Source of the DNA: Oscillospiraceae bacterium
Lineage (GTDB): Bacteria; Bacillota; Clostridia; Saccharofermentanales; Saccharofermentanaceae
Assembly: GCA_902775565.1 (NCBI GenBank)
Contig: CACYMP010000003.1
Span: 62,001-126,000, forward strand
Reading direction: 5' to 3'
Length of the DNA: 64,000 nt
Shown here: positions 45,996 to 54,900 of the stretch, piece after piece
Layout: each line of letters starts with the position of its first letter
Numbering within the stretch: the stretch's first letter is position 1
Made by a program: the position numbers and the translations under genes
The notes under the pieces: model-generated
Seen by the model: the letters and a program-made list of their open reading frames with translations, nothing else
What the model was told of the DNA's origin: nothing
Database searches by the model: none

Positions 45996-46970
45996 ATGCT
46001 CGTATCCGTCATCATTCCTGTTTATAACGTCAGTGAATATCTCCCTCGGTTGATGGAGACGGTCTTGTCTCAGACTCACAAAGAGCTTGAGATCATCACG
46101 GTTGATGACGGTTCTCCGGATGATTCGGGCAGGATCTGCGACGGATACGCTGCCAAAGACAGCCGTATAAGAGTCATACACAAATCCAACAGCGGTGTAG
46201 CCGATGCAAGAAATGCCGCATTGGACATTGCTTCCGGAGATTATATCGTTTTCGCGGACGGCGACGATTATCTTGACCCCGATTACGTAAGCTATCTTCT
46301 CGATCTTTGCACCTCGAACGATGCAGATGTGTCCTGCTGCGCCTGGACTACCGACGAAGGCGGAAAGCTCACCAAATGCACTTTCCGCAAGAACGAGCCC
46401 GGTATTTACACAGGCGGCAATGAAGCGATGCGCGCTCTTCTGACGACCCGTCTCATGTCGTCTTCCGTCTGGGGCAAGATGTTCAAAAGGCATCTCTTTG
46501 ACGATGTGAGATTCCCGCAAGGAAGCAATTACTACGAAGATGATGCTACGATGTACCGCATTGTATCCAAGGCGAAGTCGGCGGCGATCGGCAGCGAATC
46601 AAGGTATTTCTACACATTAAGGGACGACAGCATGATCCACCGTTCCTTCAATGACAATAATTTCAAGATGATCGAAGTGTTCGAGCAGCGCTGCACCTTC
46701 ATCGAAAAGAATTACCCGGAGCTCTCGGTCTACGCAAAGTCGGACATTCTGATGGCAGTAAACCACTGCGTTATCAAAATGTGCGACGAGAGGCTCTTCG
46801 GCCACCCGAAGATCAAAGAATTAAAGGCTTATTACAGAAAGTACGAAAAGTATTTTTTAAAAGGCATCAGCTATTTCCCGGCAAAGATGTTTTCGATCGC
46901 AGCATTCATCAGCATACGCCTTGCCATGAGGCTATATGTTCTTTCAGGAAAGCACACCAGATTAAACTAA
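45996..46970 (+). CDS. GT2-family glycosyltransferase
   Basis: This 324-residue family 2 glycosyltransferase has VSVIIPVYNVSEYLPRLMET, ITVDDGSPDDSG, HKSNSGVADARNAALD and the VFADGDDYLDPDY metal-binding region. It resembles EpsJ-type enzymes of exopolysaccharide synthesis. It is the only + strand gene in the glycan region. It has no ribosome binding site, and the promoter lies directly ahead of the ATG. Its stop overlaps the convergent GT4 gene by 9 nt. Confidence 0.9.
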   Translation: MLVSVIIPVYNVSEYLPRLMETVLSQTHKELEIITVDDGSPDDSGRICDGYAAKDSRIRVIHKSNSGVADARNAALDIASGDYIVFADGDDYLDPDYVSYLLDLCTSNDADVSCCAWTTDEGGKLTKCTFRKNEPGIYTGGNEAMRALLTTRLMSSSVWGKMFKRHLFDDVRFPQGSNYYEDDATMYRIVSKAKSAAIGSESRYFYTLRDDSMIHRSFNDNNFKMIEVFEQRCTFIEKNYPELSVYAKSDILMAVNHCVIKMCDERLFGHPKIKELKAYYRKYEKYFLKGISYFPAKMFSIAAFISIRLAMRLYVLSGKHTRLN

Positions 46971-48110
46971 AGAACGGTAGCCGTCCAGCAAAGTCTCAGC
47001 AGATTTGCTCCAGGGATATTTATCCTCATAAAGCCGCCTTGCGCGTTCACCCATCGATGTCCATTCCCCGCGCCTTTCAAGGAGCCTGTCAAAAGCTGAT
47101 GTTATCTCTTCCTTGATCTTACCGTCAGACGCATCAATGGTCTCGCCGATCCCGTTTTTTTCGATCTCTTTATAGATAGAACCGTTCCTGACCATGACAA
47201 GGGGCTTTCCGAGCATTAAGGACTCGTAGAACTTATTGGGCGCGGAATACCTGTTATTGGGCACTGTAGGGTTCTGCAACGCGGTCATGATGTCGCACTT
47301 CTTCTCGAGAGCGAGAATGTCATCATAAGGAAGCGGACCATAATAGAAAATGTTTCCCCGCTCTGCCGCCAGACCTTCAATATAAGGCCTTAACACGCCG
47401 TAGCCTGCAACGTGCCACTCGATATCATTTCTGGACATCATGACTTCCGCGGTCTCTTTAAGGAACCTGTCGAAAACTAGCATTCCCGCATATACCACTT
47501 TGGGCTTAGCCGGATCAGATCCGGGAGCGAGTTCAAAGTCACCGCTGACCTCAATATCTTCAGGAGAATTCTCCACAACGATGAGCTTCTTGGGGGCAGA
47601 GCCTTCTATCTGCTTCGTTCTCTCTTCACTGCATATAATGGTCATGTCGGCCTTGCTTATGTAACCGTTCTCGATATTCCTGATGCAGTTCTTTACTATT
47701 CCCGGCGCATTATATGAATCGGCATAGTAATCGAAGATATCGTAAACTACCTTCTTTTTATACTTTTTCGCAGCCTTAAAAGCAGGCTTTGCAGTATCGA
47801 AATTCACCACATGGATCGCGTCATAAACGTTCTGATTCTCAGAAAGCCACTTGTAAGCTCTTTTCCAGAACCGTCTCATAGGTCCTAACATCCGTCTCAT
47901 TCCACCGCCGTAGTTTGCGGGTTCGGGGATCAGATAGAAATCAAACTTCCTGTCATGGATCCTGTGCTTTTCGTGTATAACTTCATCTCCGGCGTTTTCG
48001 CGGTTCCAGCCGAGCAGGATTACCTCATGCTCTTTTGAAAGAGCATACATCTCCTTTTCGACCCTGGAATCCGGATATCCTTTATCTGACCTGATGAAAC
48101 AAATCTTCAT
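46962..48110 (-). CDS. GT4-family glycosyltransferase
   Basis: This 382-residue protein is of the GT-B fold. The N-terminal half has KICFIRSDKGYPDSRVEKEM and HVVNFDTAKPAFKAAKKYKK; the C-terminal half has PKVVYAGMLVFDRFLKE and later NRYSAPNKFYESLMLGKPLV, the usual GT4 acceptor-nucleotide region. It transfers a sugar from an activated donor, identity unknown. The ATG at 48110 has no ribosome binding site; TATAAT (48117-48122) lies 6 nt upstream, so it is predicted to be leaderless. The promoter lies next to the nagB terminator. Confidence 0.88.
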   Translation of the reverse strand: MKICFIRSDKGYPDSRVEKEMYALSKEHEVILLGWNRENAGDEVIHEKHRIHDRKFDFYLIPEPANYGGGMRRMLGPMRRFWKRAYKWLSENQNVYDAIHVVNFDTAKPAFKAAKKYKKKVVYDIFDYYADSYNAPGIVKNCIRNIENGYISKADMTIICSEERTKQIEGSAPKKLIVVENSPEDIEVSGDFELAPGSDPAKPKVVYAGMLVFDRFLKETAEVMMSRNDIEWHVAGYGVLRPYIEGLAAERGNIFYYGPLPYDDILALEKKCDIMTALQNPTVPNNRYSAPNKFYESLMLGKPLVMVRNGSIYKEIEKNGIGETIDASDGKIKEEITSAFDRLLERRGEWTSMGERARRLYEDKYPWSKSAETLLDGYRSLV

Positions 48111-48116
48111 GAAATG

Positions 48117-48122
48117 ATTATA
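48117..48122 (-). promoter_or_regulatory. -10 element of the leaderless GT4 gene
   Basis: A perfect TATAAT on the minus strand lies 6 nt upstream of the ATG at 48110, the same spacing as at 12540, 45965 and 45996. The -35 (TTTAGG) is weak and falls within the nagB terminator hairpin. Confidence 0.5.
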
Positions 48123-48127
48123 AACCA

Positions 48128-48156
48128 AAAAGGAGTGCCCCTAAAGGCACTCCTTA
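48128..48156 (-). terminator. Terminator of nagB
   Basis: On the minus strand GGAGTGCC-loop-GGCACTCC, a perfect 8-bp stem, is followed by TTTTTGG just after the nagB stop. Confidence 0.85.
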
Positions 48157-48177
48157 GACCGGTCAGTTCCGGAAAAC

Positions 48178-48927
48178 TTACTTAGCTGCTGCGACTACCG
48201 CGTCAGAGATAGCTGCCTCATCGCCGATGACGACAACGTTCGGGTGAAGCTGAAGGATGGATGCGGGAACCTTAGGTGTAACAGGGCCGCAGAATGCCTT
48301 CTCAACGATGCCTCTCTTGCCTGCGCCTGTAGCCATGAGGATAACAGTCGTGGACTTCATGATGTAGCCGATACCCATTGTGTATGCCTGTGTAGGAACT
48401 GCAGCGAGATCGCCGTTAAAGAACAGTCTTGCGTTGTCCTGAATGGTCTGCTCTTTGAGGTCGATGCACTGTGTGTTAACGCAGAAAGCGTCTGCAGGCT
48501 CATTGAAACCGATGTGTCCGTCTCCGCCGATACCGAGGAGCTGGATGTCTAAGTGGCCCAAAGACTCAAGGATAGCATCGTAATCGGTGCATGCCTTGAC
48601 TGCATCCTGCTCAAGTCCGTCAGGTACATATGTCTTGCTCTTGTCGATGTTTACGTGATCGAAAAGATTTGTGTTCATGAAATATCTGTAAGACTGGTCG
48701 TGGTCTCCGCCGAGTCCCCTGTACTCGTCAAGGTTGGCAGATGTGACCTTGGAGAAATCAAGGCTTCCGGCCTTATACATATCAACAAGATCCTTGTACG
48801 TTCCGATAGGTGTTGAGCCGGTAGCAAGACCGATCTTGCAGTCAGGCATAAGTCTGATCTGTGAAGCGATCAGCTCTGCACATGCCATTGAAGCTTCTTC
48901 ATAGTTGCTCTTTCTGATAACTCTCAT
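48178..48927 (-). CDS. nagB: Glucosamine-6-phosphate deaminase
   Basis: This enzyme converts glucosamine 6-phosphate to fructose 6-phosphate and ammonia. The 249-residue protein has GLATGSTPIGTYKDLV, the SANLDEYRGLGGDHDQSYR active-site region and LLGIGGDGHIGFNEP. A GGGAG site precedes the ATG. It has its own terminator and lies next to glmM, so the pair adjusts the amino-sugar pool for wall and glycan synthesis. Confidence 0.96.
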   Translation of the reverse strand: MRVIRKSNYEEASMACAELIASQIRLMPDCKIGLATGSTPIGTYKDLVDMYKAGSLDFSKVTSANLDEYRGLGGDHDQSYRYFMNTNLFDHVNIDKSKTYVPDGLEQDAVKACTDYDAILESLGHLDIQLLGIGGDGHIGFNEPADAFCVNTQCIDLKEQTIQDNARLFFNGDLAAVPTQAYTMGIGYIMKSTTVILMATGAGKRGIVEKAFCGPVTPKVPASILQLHPNVVVIGDEAAISDAVVAAAK

Positions 48928-48956
48928 AATTTGATCTCCCGCTTTGTTTATTTAAT

Positions 48957-48987
48957 AAAACGGCTCCGCAGTTCATGCGAAGCCGTA
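48957..48987 (-). terminator. Terminator of glmM
   Basis: On the minus strand ACGGCTtCGCA pairs with TGCGgAGCCGT, then TTTTATT follows. It lies between the glmM stop and nagB. Confidence 0.8.
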
Positions 48988-48996
48988 ATACTCTTT

Positions 48997-50352
48997 TTAA
49001 TCAGCAATAAGTCCCTGTTCTTTAATGACTGCGATAACCTTATCGACATTCTGTTCACAGAGTTCATCGCTCTTTGCCTCGACCATTACACGGATCTTAG
49101 GCTCGGTTCCCGACGCACGGAGAAGGATCCTTCCGTCGCCGCCCAAAGACTTGGTAACTTCCTCAACAGCCTTCAGGACTACAGGATTCTTCTGTGCCTC
49201 TTCCTTGTCCTTGACGACAACGTTCTTCAGGCACTGGGGATACATCTTCATCTCTCCTGCAAGCATTGAGAGAGGAAGCTTCTTGTCGAGCATGGTCATC
49301 ATTACCATGAGCGAAGTAAGGATGCCGTCACCGGTCGTTGCATATTTCGCGAAAATGATGTGGCCTGACTGCTCGCCGCCGATCATGAAGCCGTTAGCCA
49401 TCATGTTCTCGGCTACATACTTGTCACCGACAGCTGTCTTCTCTGTCCTGATGCCGATAGCCTCACATGCCTTGTAAAGTCCCATGTTGCTCATGATGGT
49501 GGTAACGATGGTGTTGCCGTCCAGTCTTCCTGTCTCCTTCATGTACTTGCCGCAAAGGAACATGATCTGGTCGCCGTTGACTTCGTTGCCGAGCTCATCG
49601 ACTGCAAGACATCTGTCAGCGTCACCGTCATATGCAAAACCGACATTGAGTCCGTTATCAAGAACGAACTTCTTGAGGTTGTCGATATGTGTGGAACCGC
49701 AGTTCGTATTGATATTAAGACCGTCAGGTGTGTTGTTGATAATGAACACCTTTGCTCCCAAAGCCTCGAAAACAGACCTTGCGATATTCCAGGAAGCGCC
49801 GTTTGCGCAGTCAAGACCGATCTTCATGCCGTTAAATGCCCTTGTAGGGATCGTCATGAGATAGCCGATGTATCTGTTTCTTCCTGCTGCGTAATCAACG
49901 ACGTTGCCGATAGCCTCACGCTCTGCAAGAGGGATCTCCTCGATCTCGCCGTCGATATATGCTTCGATCTTCTCTTCGATCTCTGCCTCGATCTTCTGAC
50001 CGTTGGCACGCATGATCTTGATACCGTTGTCATAGAAAGGGTTGTGGGATGCGGAGATCATGATTCCGCAGTCGAAGCCGTCGGTCCTGCAGCAGTATGA
50101 GACTGAAGGAGTCGTGGTTACGTGGAGAAGGTATGCATCAGAGCCTGAAGAAGTGATACCGGCAGTAAGTGCTGCCTCGAGCATGTAAGAGCTCCTTCTT
50201 GTATCCTTGCCGATGATGATCCTTGCTCTGCCGTCTTCGTGCTGCTGACCGTAATACCATCCGATGTAACGGCCGACCTTGAATGCTTTCTGTGCCGTGA
50301 GCGCCTTGTTAGCCTCTCCTCTGAAACCGTCTGTTCCGAAATACTTTCCCAT
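48997..50352 (-). CDS. glmM: Phosphoglucosamine mutase
   Basis: This enzyme converts glucosamine 6-phosphate to glucosamine 1-phosphate on the way to UDP-GlcNAc. The 451-residue protein starts with MGKYFGTDGFRGEAN, has the phosphoserine loop MISASHNPFYDNG, the metal loop AYDGDADRCLAVD and GGEQSGHIIF, and ends with the RASGTEPKIRVMVEA phosphate-binding site. AAAGGCGGG precedes the ATG. It lies beside nagB inside the glycan region. Confidence 0.97.
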   Translation of the reverse strand: MGKYFGTDGFRGEANKALTAQKAFKVGRYIGWYYGQQHEDGRARIIIGKDTRRSSYMLEAALTAGITSSGSDAYLLHVTTTPSVSYCCRTDGFDCGIMISASHNPFYDNGIKIMRANGQKIEAEIEEKIEAYIDGEIEEIPLAEREAIGNVVDYAAGRNRYIGYLMTIPTRAFNGMKIGLDCANGASWNIARSVFEALGAKVFIINNTPDGLNINTNCGSTHIDNLKKFVLDNGLNVGFAYDGDADRCLAVDELGNEVNGDQIMFLCGKYMKETGRLDGNTIVTTIMSNMGLYKACEAIGIRTEKTAVGDKYVAENMMANGFMIGGEQSGHIIFAKYATTGDGILTSLMVMMTMLDKKLPLSMLAGEMKMYPQCLKNVVVKDKEEAQKNPVVLKAVEEVTKSLGGDGRILLRASGTEPKIRVMVEAKSDELCEQNVDKVIAVIKEQGLIAD

Positions 50353-50427
50353 AAGAACAAGACCCGCCTTTCTACGAAGCTTTTTATGATAGAAAATTTT
50401 ATCATAAAATTTTCATATGCAAATATA

Positions 50428-51798
50428 TTATTTCTTAAAAGGGAACCTTAACGGGCTGTCACACGTGTTAAGAAGTCCGAAAACAAGCCAGAAATGGGGC
50501 GCTACGCTACGGACGCTCGTGTTGAAGAAAGCCTGGGCCAGATAAGTGACAAACATGGCCAGGAACATCCAGTTTAATGTTCCGGATATTTCATTGCCTG
50601 ATCTGAAGATCTTCTTCACATTGGTCACTACAGTGCGGGCATAAACAAACATATAAAACGCAAAAGCAAATACGCCCTGGGTTACCAGTGTATTAACAAA
50701 CTCATTATGAGCCTTAGCCCTGAAAAATGCATAATCCGCACCGCCATACTTCTCTATGAAGACCTGGTAGTAATTATCCAGACCAATCCCGGTTATCCAG
50801 TGACGGGGAACGCTCTCGAGTCCATCCCTCCATAAGAGCAGACGGTCAGAGCCAATGCCGTTATCAAGCTTTCCGTCGACTTCCATCTGAGTCCTCGTTA
50901 CCGCTTCCGTTATATAGTTCGTAAAAAGTAAGGTTACCGCAAAGACGGCGGCAAACACCGCGCAGAGCACCAAAAGACTGATGAAATATCTTTTCAGCTT
51001 AGCTCTGTCGATATCGCTCTTGATCATGACGAGTCCCGAGACCAGATAAAAAACGATCATTACCGCAAAGCCGGGCCACACAAGCCTCGCCCTGCTGCCC
51101 ATCATGGTATAGAAAACAAAACCTGCAAAAACAACAAACAGTACGCGCAAAAGCTTTTTTGCGCCAAAGAGTTCCGAAAACAGAAAGGCTCCTGATGCGC
51201 ATGCAAGCATGAATACTGCCAAGCCGCCGTAATAGTTGCTGTTCGGCGTAAGTCCGTAGGCCGAGCCGCTGTGCCAAGTAAGAAGCGAATATGCGATCTG
51301 TATGTTGAAGGTCTGGAAAAACGCGGCAATACCGTGCATTGCTTCAACTATGAACAAAACAACTATCAGTTTTTTACGGTATTCCACCGACTTTATTCTT
51401 GATCCTGCATAAAACAGGAAAAAATAGCCGAGAAAATCCAACGGGTTTTCGCTGTTTAAAAGGTAATCGCGCGCATACATTCCGGGATTTACCGAAAACA
51501 CCGCAGATAATACCATGAACAGGATCATCAGCAGATAAAAGATATCCGAAGCAAACCATTTTCCGCGAAGTTCAGCCGACGTAAGCTCACTGTACTTGTA
51601 AAAGACCGCCACGAGCGTTCCGATGGCACCGAACAGGCAGAAAAAGAACGGATGGAAGATCGAAGGAAGTATCTTTGGGTGAAAATGAGACAGAACCTCT
51701 GCGATCACCTCACTGACCGGCATAAGAAGGATTATCAGAGCAGACAAAAAATAAAGTGTCTTTTCCGAAGCAAAACGTCTTATTCCGCCCAGTTCCAC
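50428..51798 (-). CDS. O-antigen ligase/polymerase-like membrane protein
   Basis: This multi-pass membrane protein, 456 residues with about 11-12 hydrophobic segments, has a large extracellular loop with ITGIGLDNYYQVFIEKYG and AHNEFVNTLVTQGVFAF, the signature of the Wzy_C/O-antigen ligase family. In Gram-positive bacteria such proteins polymerise or attach surface polysaccharide. The start is GTG with AAGGAT upstream. It follows the GT2 gene by 4 nt. Confidence 0.88.
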   Translation of the reverse strand: MELGGIRRFASEKTLYFLSALIILLMPVSEVIAEVLSHFHPKILPSIFHPFFFCLFGAIGTLVAVFYKYSELTSAELRGKWFASDIFYLLMILFMVLSAVFSVNPGMYARDYLLNSENPLDFLGYFFLFYAGSRIKSVEYRKKLIVVLFIVEAMHGIAAFFQTFNIQIAYSLLTWHSGSAYGLTPNSNYYGGLAVFMLACASGAFLFSELFGAKKLLRVLFVVFAGFVFYTMMGSRARLVWPGFAVMIVFYLVSGLVMIKSDIDRAKLKRYFISLLVLCAVFAAVFAVTLLFTNYITEAVTRTQMEVDGKLDNGIGSDRLLLWRDGLESVPRHWITGIGLDNYYQVFIEKYGGADYAFFRAKAHNEFVNTLVTQGVFAFAFYMFVYARTVVTNVKKIFRSGNEISGTLNWMFLAMFVTYLAQAFFNTSVRSVAPHFWLVFGLLNTCDSPLRFPFKK

Positions 51799-51802
51799 GA
51801 TC

Positions 51803-52588
51803 TTATCCTTTTCTCCTGATATGGCTGTATTTAATAATTCCCTTTACAGCATAACTGACCATATAAAATGCCGATTGGAACACATTCAGCCCGACAAATC
51901 TGTATGTATACCAGTTAAGGACTGCCGAATGTGCTTTATTGCCGGTCATGGAATCGCCGGCGATCCTGTAAGTTACAAGTGGCTCGTCAATGCCGCAGGC
52001 TTTATATCCTTCTTTCAGAAGTAAAAGCCAGCAGGCAAAATCTTCGTGAATGTCGCGGTGGTCCTCGGAGATCGGAGTGTAATGCAGGAAAATGTCCTTC
52101 AGTATCATCACCGAAGAATTGGATATAACGTTCTGCCTGAGGAGTTTATTGTAAGTAACTTCCGTCGGAACATGAAGCACCCAGGATAAAGGCTTTCCGC
52201 TCTTATCTATATATCCTGACCCCGTGTATACGAGATGGCTTGCAGTCTCTTGCTGTAACTTGACCTGCCTGGCAAGCTTATCTTCAGACCACATGTCATC
52301 GCTGTCAAGAAATGCGATCCACTTACCAAAAGATGCCTGTACGCCCTTAAGACGCGTCTTAAGGACTCCCCTGTTTTTCTCGTTATAAAGGATCTTTATC
52401 CTGGGATCTTTTAACGCGAGTTCTTCGATAATGGCTTTTGTACCGTCAGTTGAGGCATCATCTATGATAATGAGCTCAAAACAGTCATAAGTCTGGGAAA
52501 GCACTGAATCCACTGCTTCCCTGATAGTTTTCTCCGCATTGTAAGCCGGAAGTATGACGCTGACCAGATATGAGCGCTCTATCTCCAC
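51803..52588 (-). CDS. GT2-family glycosyltransferase
   Basis: This 261-residue family 2 glycosyltransferase has VSVILPAYNAEKTIREAVDS, LIIIDDASTDGTKAII, NEKNRGVLKTRLKGV and the AFLDSDDMW metal-binding motif. The start at 52588 (GTG) is chosen because GAGGGG lies 6-8 nt upstream; a TTG 24 nt earlier has no such site. It is likely the first gene of an operon with the ligase/polymerase gene. Confidence 0.88.
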   Translation of the reverse strand: MEIERSYLVSVILPAYNAEKTIREAVDSVLSQTYDCFELIIIDDASTDGTKAIIEELALKDPRIKILYNEKNRGVLKTRLKGVQASFGKWIAFLDSDDMWSEDKLARQVKLQQETASHLVYTGSGYIDKSGKPLSWVLHVPTEVTYNKLLRQNVISNSSVMILKDIFLHYTPISEDHRDIHEDFACWLLLLKEGYKACGIDEPLVTYRIAGDSMTGNKAHSAVLNWYTYRFVGLNVFQSAFYMVSYAVKGIIKYSHIRRKG

Positions 52589-52663
52589 ACAATTCCCCTC
52601 TGAACCAAACAATCTACCCTAGGAAGAATATATCAGTACGTAATGACAAATGCAAACATGCAA

Positions 52664-52695
52664 ATAAAAAAGTGCAGGTTCCGGAGAACCTGCAC
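52664..52695 (-). terminator. Terminator of the SPFH gene
   Basis: On the minus strand GTGCAGGTTC/GAACCTGCAC, a perfect 10-bp stem with a 4-nt loop, is followed by TTTTTTATT. Confidence 0.9.
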
Positions 52696-52732
52696 TGATT
52701 TGCTTAGCTTATGCCTTCCGGCATCGTCCTGA

Positions 52733-54127
52733 TTACTGGAGCTGTGTACCGCACTCAGGGCAGAACTTGGAAGACTGGCCGGGAGCCGGCTGCCATCCGC
52801 ACTTAGGGCATGTAACGGGAGCGGGCTTAGCAGAACCGCAGTTCATGCAGAAGTTGCCCTGGTTGCCTGCCTGACCGCAAGAGCATGTCCAGCCTGCTGC
52901 AGCGGGAGCTGCGGGAGCGGGCTTAGCGCCGCCACAGTTCATGCAGAAGTTACCCTGGTTGCCTGCCTGACCGCAAGAGCATGTCCAGCCTGCGGGAGCT
53001 GCTGCAGCACCTGCTGCGCCCATTGCTGCGCCGCCGACTGCTGCGCCTGCAACAGGAGCTCCACCCAGAGGAGCACCGCCCATAGGAGCACCCATAACGC
53101 CGTTGTTAGCCATTGTCATGGCAGCGACACCGAGCATACCGATGCCTGCGCCTGCACTGCCTGCGCCTGCCTCGTTAGAACCTGCAGCTCTGATACCGTC
53201 TGCAACAGCACGGCCCTTGTAAGCGTTGAGAGCAGCCTGATCTCTTCCGTAGATCTGCTCTGTCTGGATGCTCTGGATCCTCTGACGTGTCTCGTCATCA
53301 GGGGTAACAGAACCGATAGCGACTGCCTGAACGACAACGCCTCTTGTCTGGAGCCAGTCCTGATCAAGGACTTCAGCCATGTAGTTACGGAACTGACCCT
53401 GGTGTGCAGGGAGCTGTGAGAACTTGATGGCAGGGCTGTCCGGAGTATCGATGCTGCACTTGTTGAGAGCCTCTGTGATGTGATCGAGGAACTCAAGACG
53501 GGGCTGGAGGGGCTTTGAAGGTGTGCCCATGAAGTCGTCATTGGTGTAGACATCAGGGATGTTACCGGAAATGTTCCTGAAGAATGTAACAGGGTCCTGG
53601 ATCCTGTAAGAGAATGTACCGTTGAGGCGGATATAAACTGTCATGTATGCAGGATCTTCGTAGCTGACAGGAGAAGGTGTACCGAAGTTCTGGTTCCTGA
53701 TCTCGAGTAAGTTAACGAAGTAAACCCTCTGCTGCTTGGAGAGCTCTCCGCCCAGCTTCATACGTGACCATGCATCAACAACCGTCTTCTTGATGTTCTC
53801 GCCGAAACCGCCGGGAGCAAATACTGAAGGAGATGTTGAAGAATCCCATCTGTAGTAACCGGCAACCATTGTGAAATCAACGATCTGACCACCGTCTACG
53901 AGCAGAAGTGCTGTGCCCTCAGGTACTGCGATAATAGAGCCCTGTGAAATGATCTCTGAGCTGCCTACGTTACGACCCTTCTGTACGCGGTTAGCACCCT
54001 TTTTAACGAGGATGTTGTCGCCGAGAGAATCGCAGGTAAAGAACTCCTGATACTGATCTCTAATCTCATCGCCGACCGTTCCGAAAACGGTACCGGCTAC
54101 GTTCTTAATCAAGCTAATCAATCCCAT
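52733..54127 (-). CDS. SPFH-domain protein with three zinc-ribbon motifs
   Basis: This is a 464-residue protein. The N-terminal 300 residues resemble the virion-core/YdjI-type SPFH proteins of Firmicutes (DQYQEFFTCDSLGDNILVKK, VPEGTALLLVDGGQIVDF, DQDWLQTRGVVVQAVAIGSV). A Gly/Ala-rich linker (about 320-375) follows. The C-terminus has two almost identical ribbons, each GWTCSCGQAGNQGNFCMNCG, 32 residues apart, and a third with CPKCG...CPECG. The duplication is also visible in the DNA as a 96-nt direct repeat. SPFH proteins organise membrane or phage-shock-like assemblies; the exact role here is unknown. GGAGG precedes the ATG. Confidence 0.85.
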   Translation of the reverse strand: MGLISLIKNVAGTVFGTVGDEIRDQYQEFFTCDSLGDNILVKKGANRVQKGRNVGSSEIISQGSIIAVPEGTALLLVDGGQIVDFTMVAGYYRWDSSTSPSVFAPGGFGENIKKTVVDAWSRMKLGGELSKQQRVYFVNLLEIRNQNFGTPSPVSYEDPAYMTVYIRLNGTFSYRIQDPVTFFRNISGNIPDVYTNDDFMGTPSKPLQPRLEFLDHITEALNKCSIDTPDSPAIKFSQLPAHQGQFRNYMAEVLDQDWLQTRGVVVQAVAIGSVTPDDETRQRIQSIQTEQIYGRDQAALNAYKGRAVADGIRAAGSNEAGAGSAGAGIGMLGVAAMTMANNGVMGAPMGGAPLGGAPVAGAAVGGAAMGAAGAAAAPAGWTCSCGQAGNQGNFCMNCGGAKPAPAAPAAAGWTCSCGQAGNQGNFCMNCGSAKPAPVTCPKCGWQPAPGQSSKFCPECGTQLQ

Positions 54128-54228
54128 AATATTATTCCTCCTGATATTTCATATTGGTCCTTACGACCACCATTTAGAATAATATCATTTTTTTGACAAA
54201 ACAACAATCTATATCACACCAGTAAGGC

Positions 54229-54900
54229 TCAATAGTTGTAGAAGATCTGTCTTGTCATCGGGAACAGGTCATGTCCTTTGATCTCGGGGAGCTTTGTGCC
54301 TTCCATATAGCAGGTTGCGACGACAGGCACACCGGTAAGCTTTGAAGCTTCTTCCATTATCCTCTCGCCTTCCGCGATTATCTCGGGAGTTGTCTCTTCC
54401 AAAAGATTGGTGTTATGCAGATATCCGTCGATCTTAAATCCTGCTGCCTCCGACAGTATAGCGGTCATCTGCGCGACCTGTGCGGGATCCGAGGTAAAAG
54501 GCCTCAGTGTGTTAACAGCCATTAGGATCTGGGTATCCGCGTTCTCGATCCTGCCCCTGATGGAGCCCAGGACCGTTGCGCCCATGTCTTCTCCGCCGAT
54601 ATCGAAAATGCCCGTGTAGCTCTCATCATCGAAAATGACGAACATTTCAGGCGGCAGGACAGGAGCGTCGACGTTGGATCCCGCATACATCGGCGATATT
54701 ACCTTTATGCCCGCTTTTTCGAGCGCGGGGGCACAGTCTGACGACCTGTAGAACGGGTTGATGATGTCCATATCGGCGATCAGGAGACGCCTGTCGGGCC
54801 AGACTTTCCTCTGGGCAAGCGACATGTTGACCGCGATCTCGGATTTTCCGCTTCCGTAAGCACCGATAACAATACTTAATCTATGATTCTCGTAAAACAT
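54229..54900 (-). CDS. P-loop ATPase of unknown role
   Basis: This 223-residue NTPase has a Walker A motif GAYGSGKSEIA, then LLIADMDIINPFYRSSD and the FDIGGEDMGATVLGSI region, which resemble MinD/CobQ-like deviant P-loop ATPases. No membrane segment is seen. Its ATG overlaps the stop of the ABC permease by one nucleotide, so it is cotranscribed with the transporter. I do not recognise a specific function. Confidence 0.75.
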   Translation of the reverse strand: MFYENHRLSIVIGAYGSGKSEIAVNMSLAQRKVWPDRRLLIADMDIINPFYRSSDCAPALEKAGIKVISPMYAGSNVDAPVLPPEMFVIFDDESYTGIFDIGGEDMGATVLGSIRGRIENADTQILMAVNTLRPFTSDPAQVAQMTAILSEAAGFKIDGYLHNTNLLEETTPEIIAEGERIMEEASKLTGVPVVATCYMEGTKLPEIKGHDLFPMTRQIFYNY

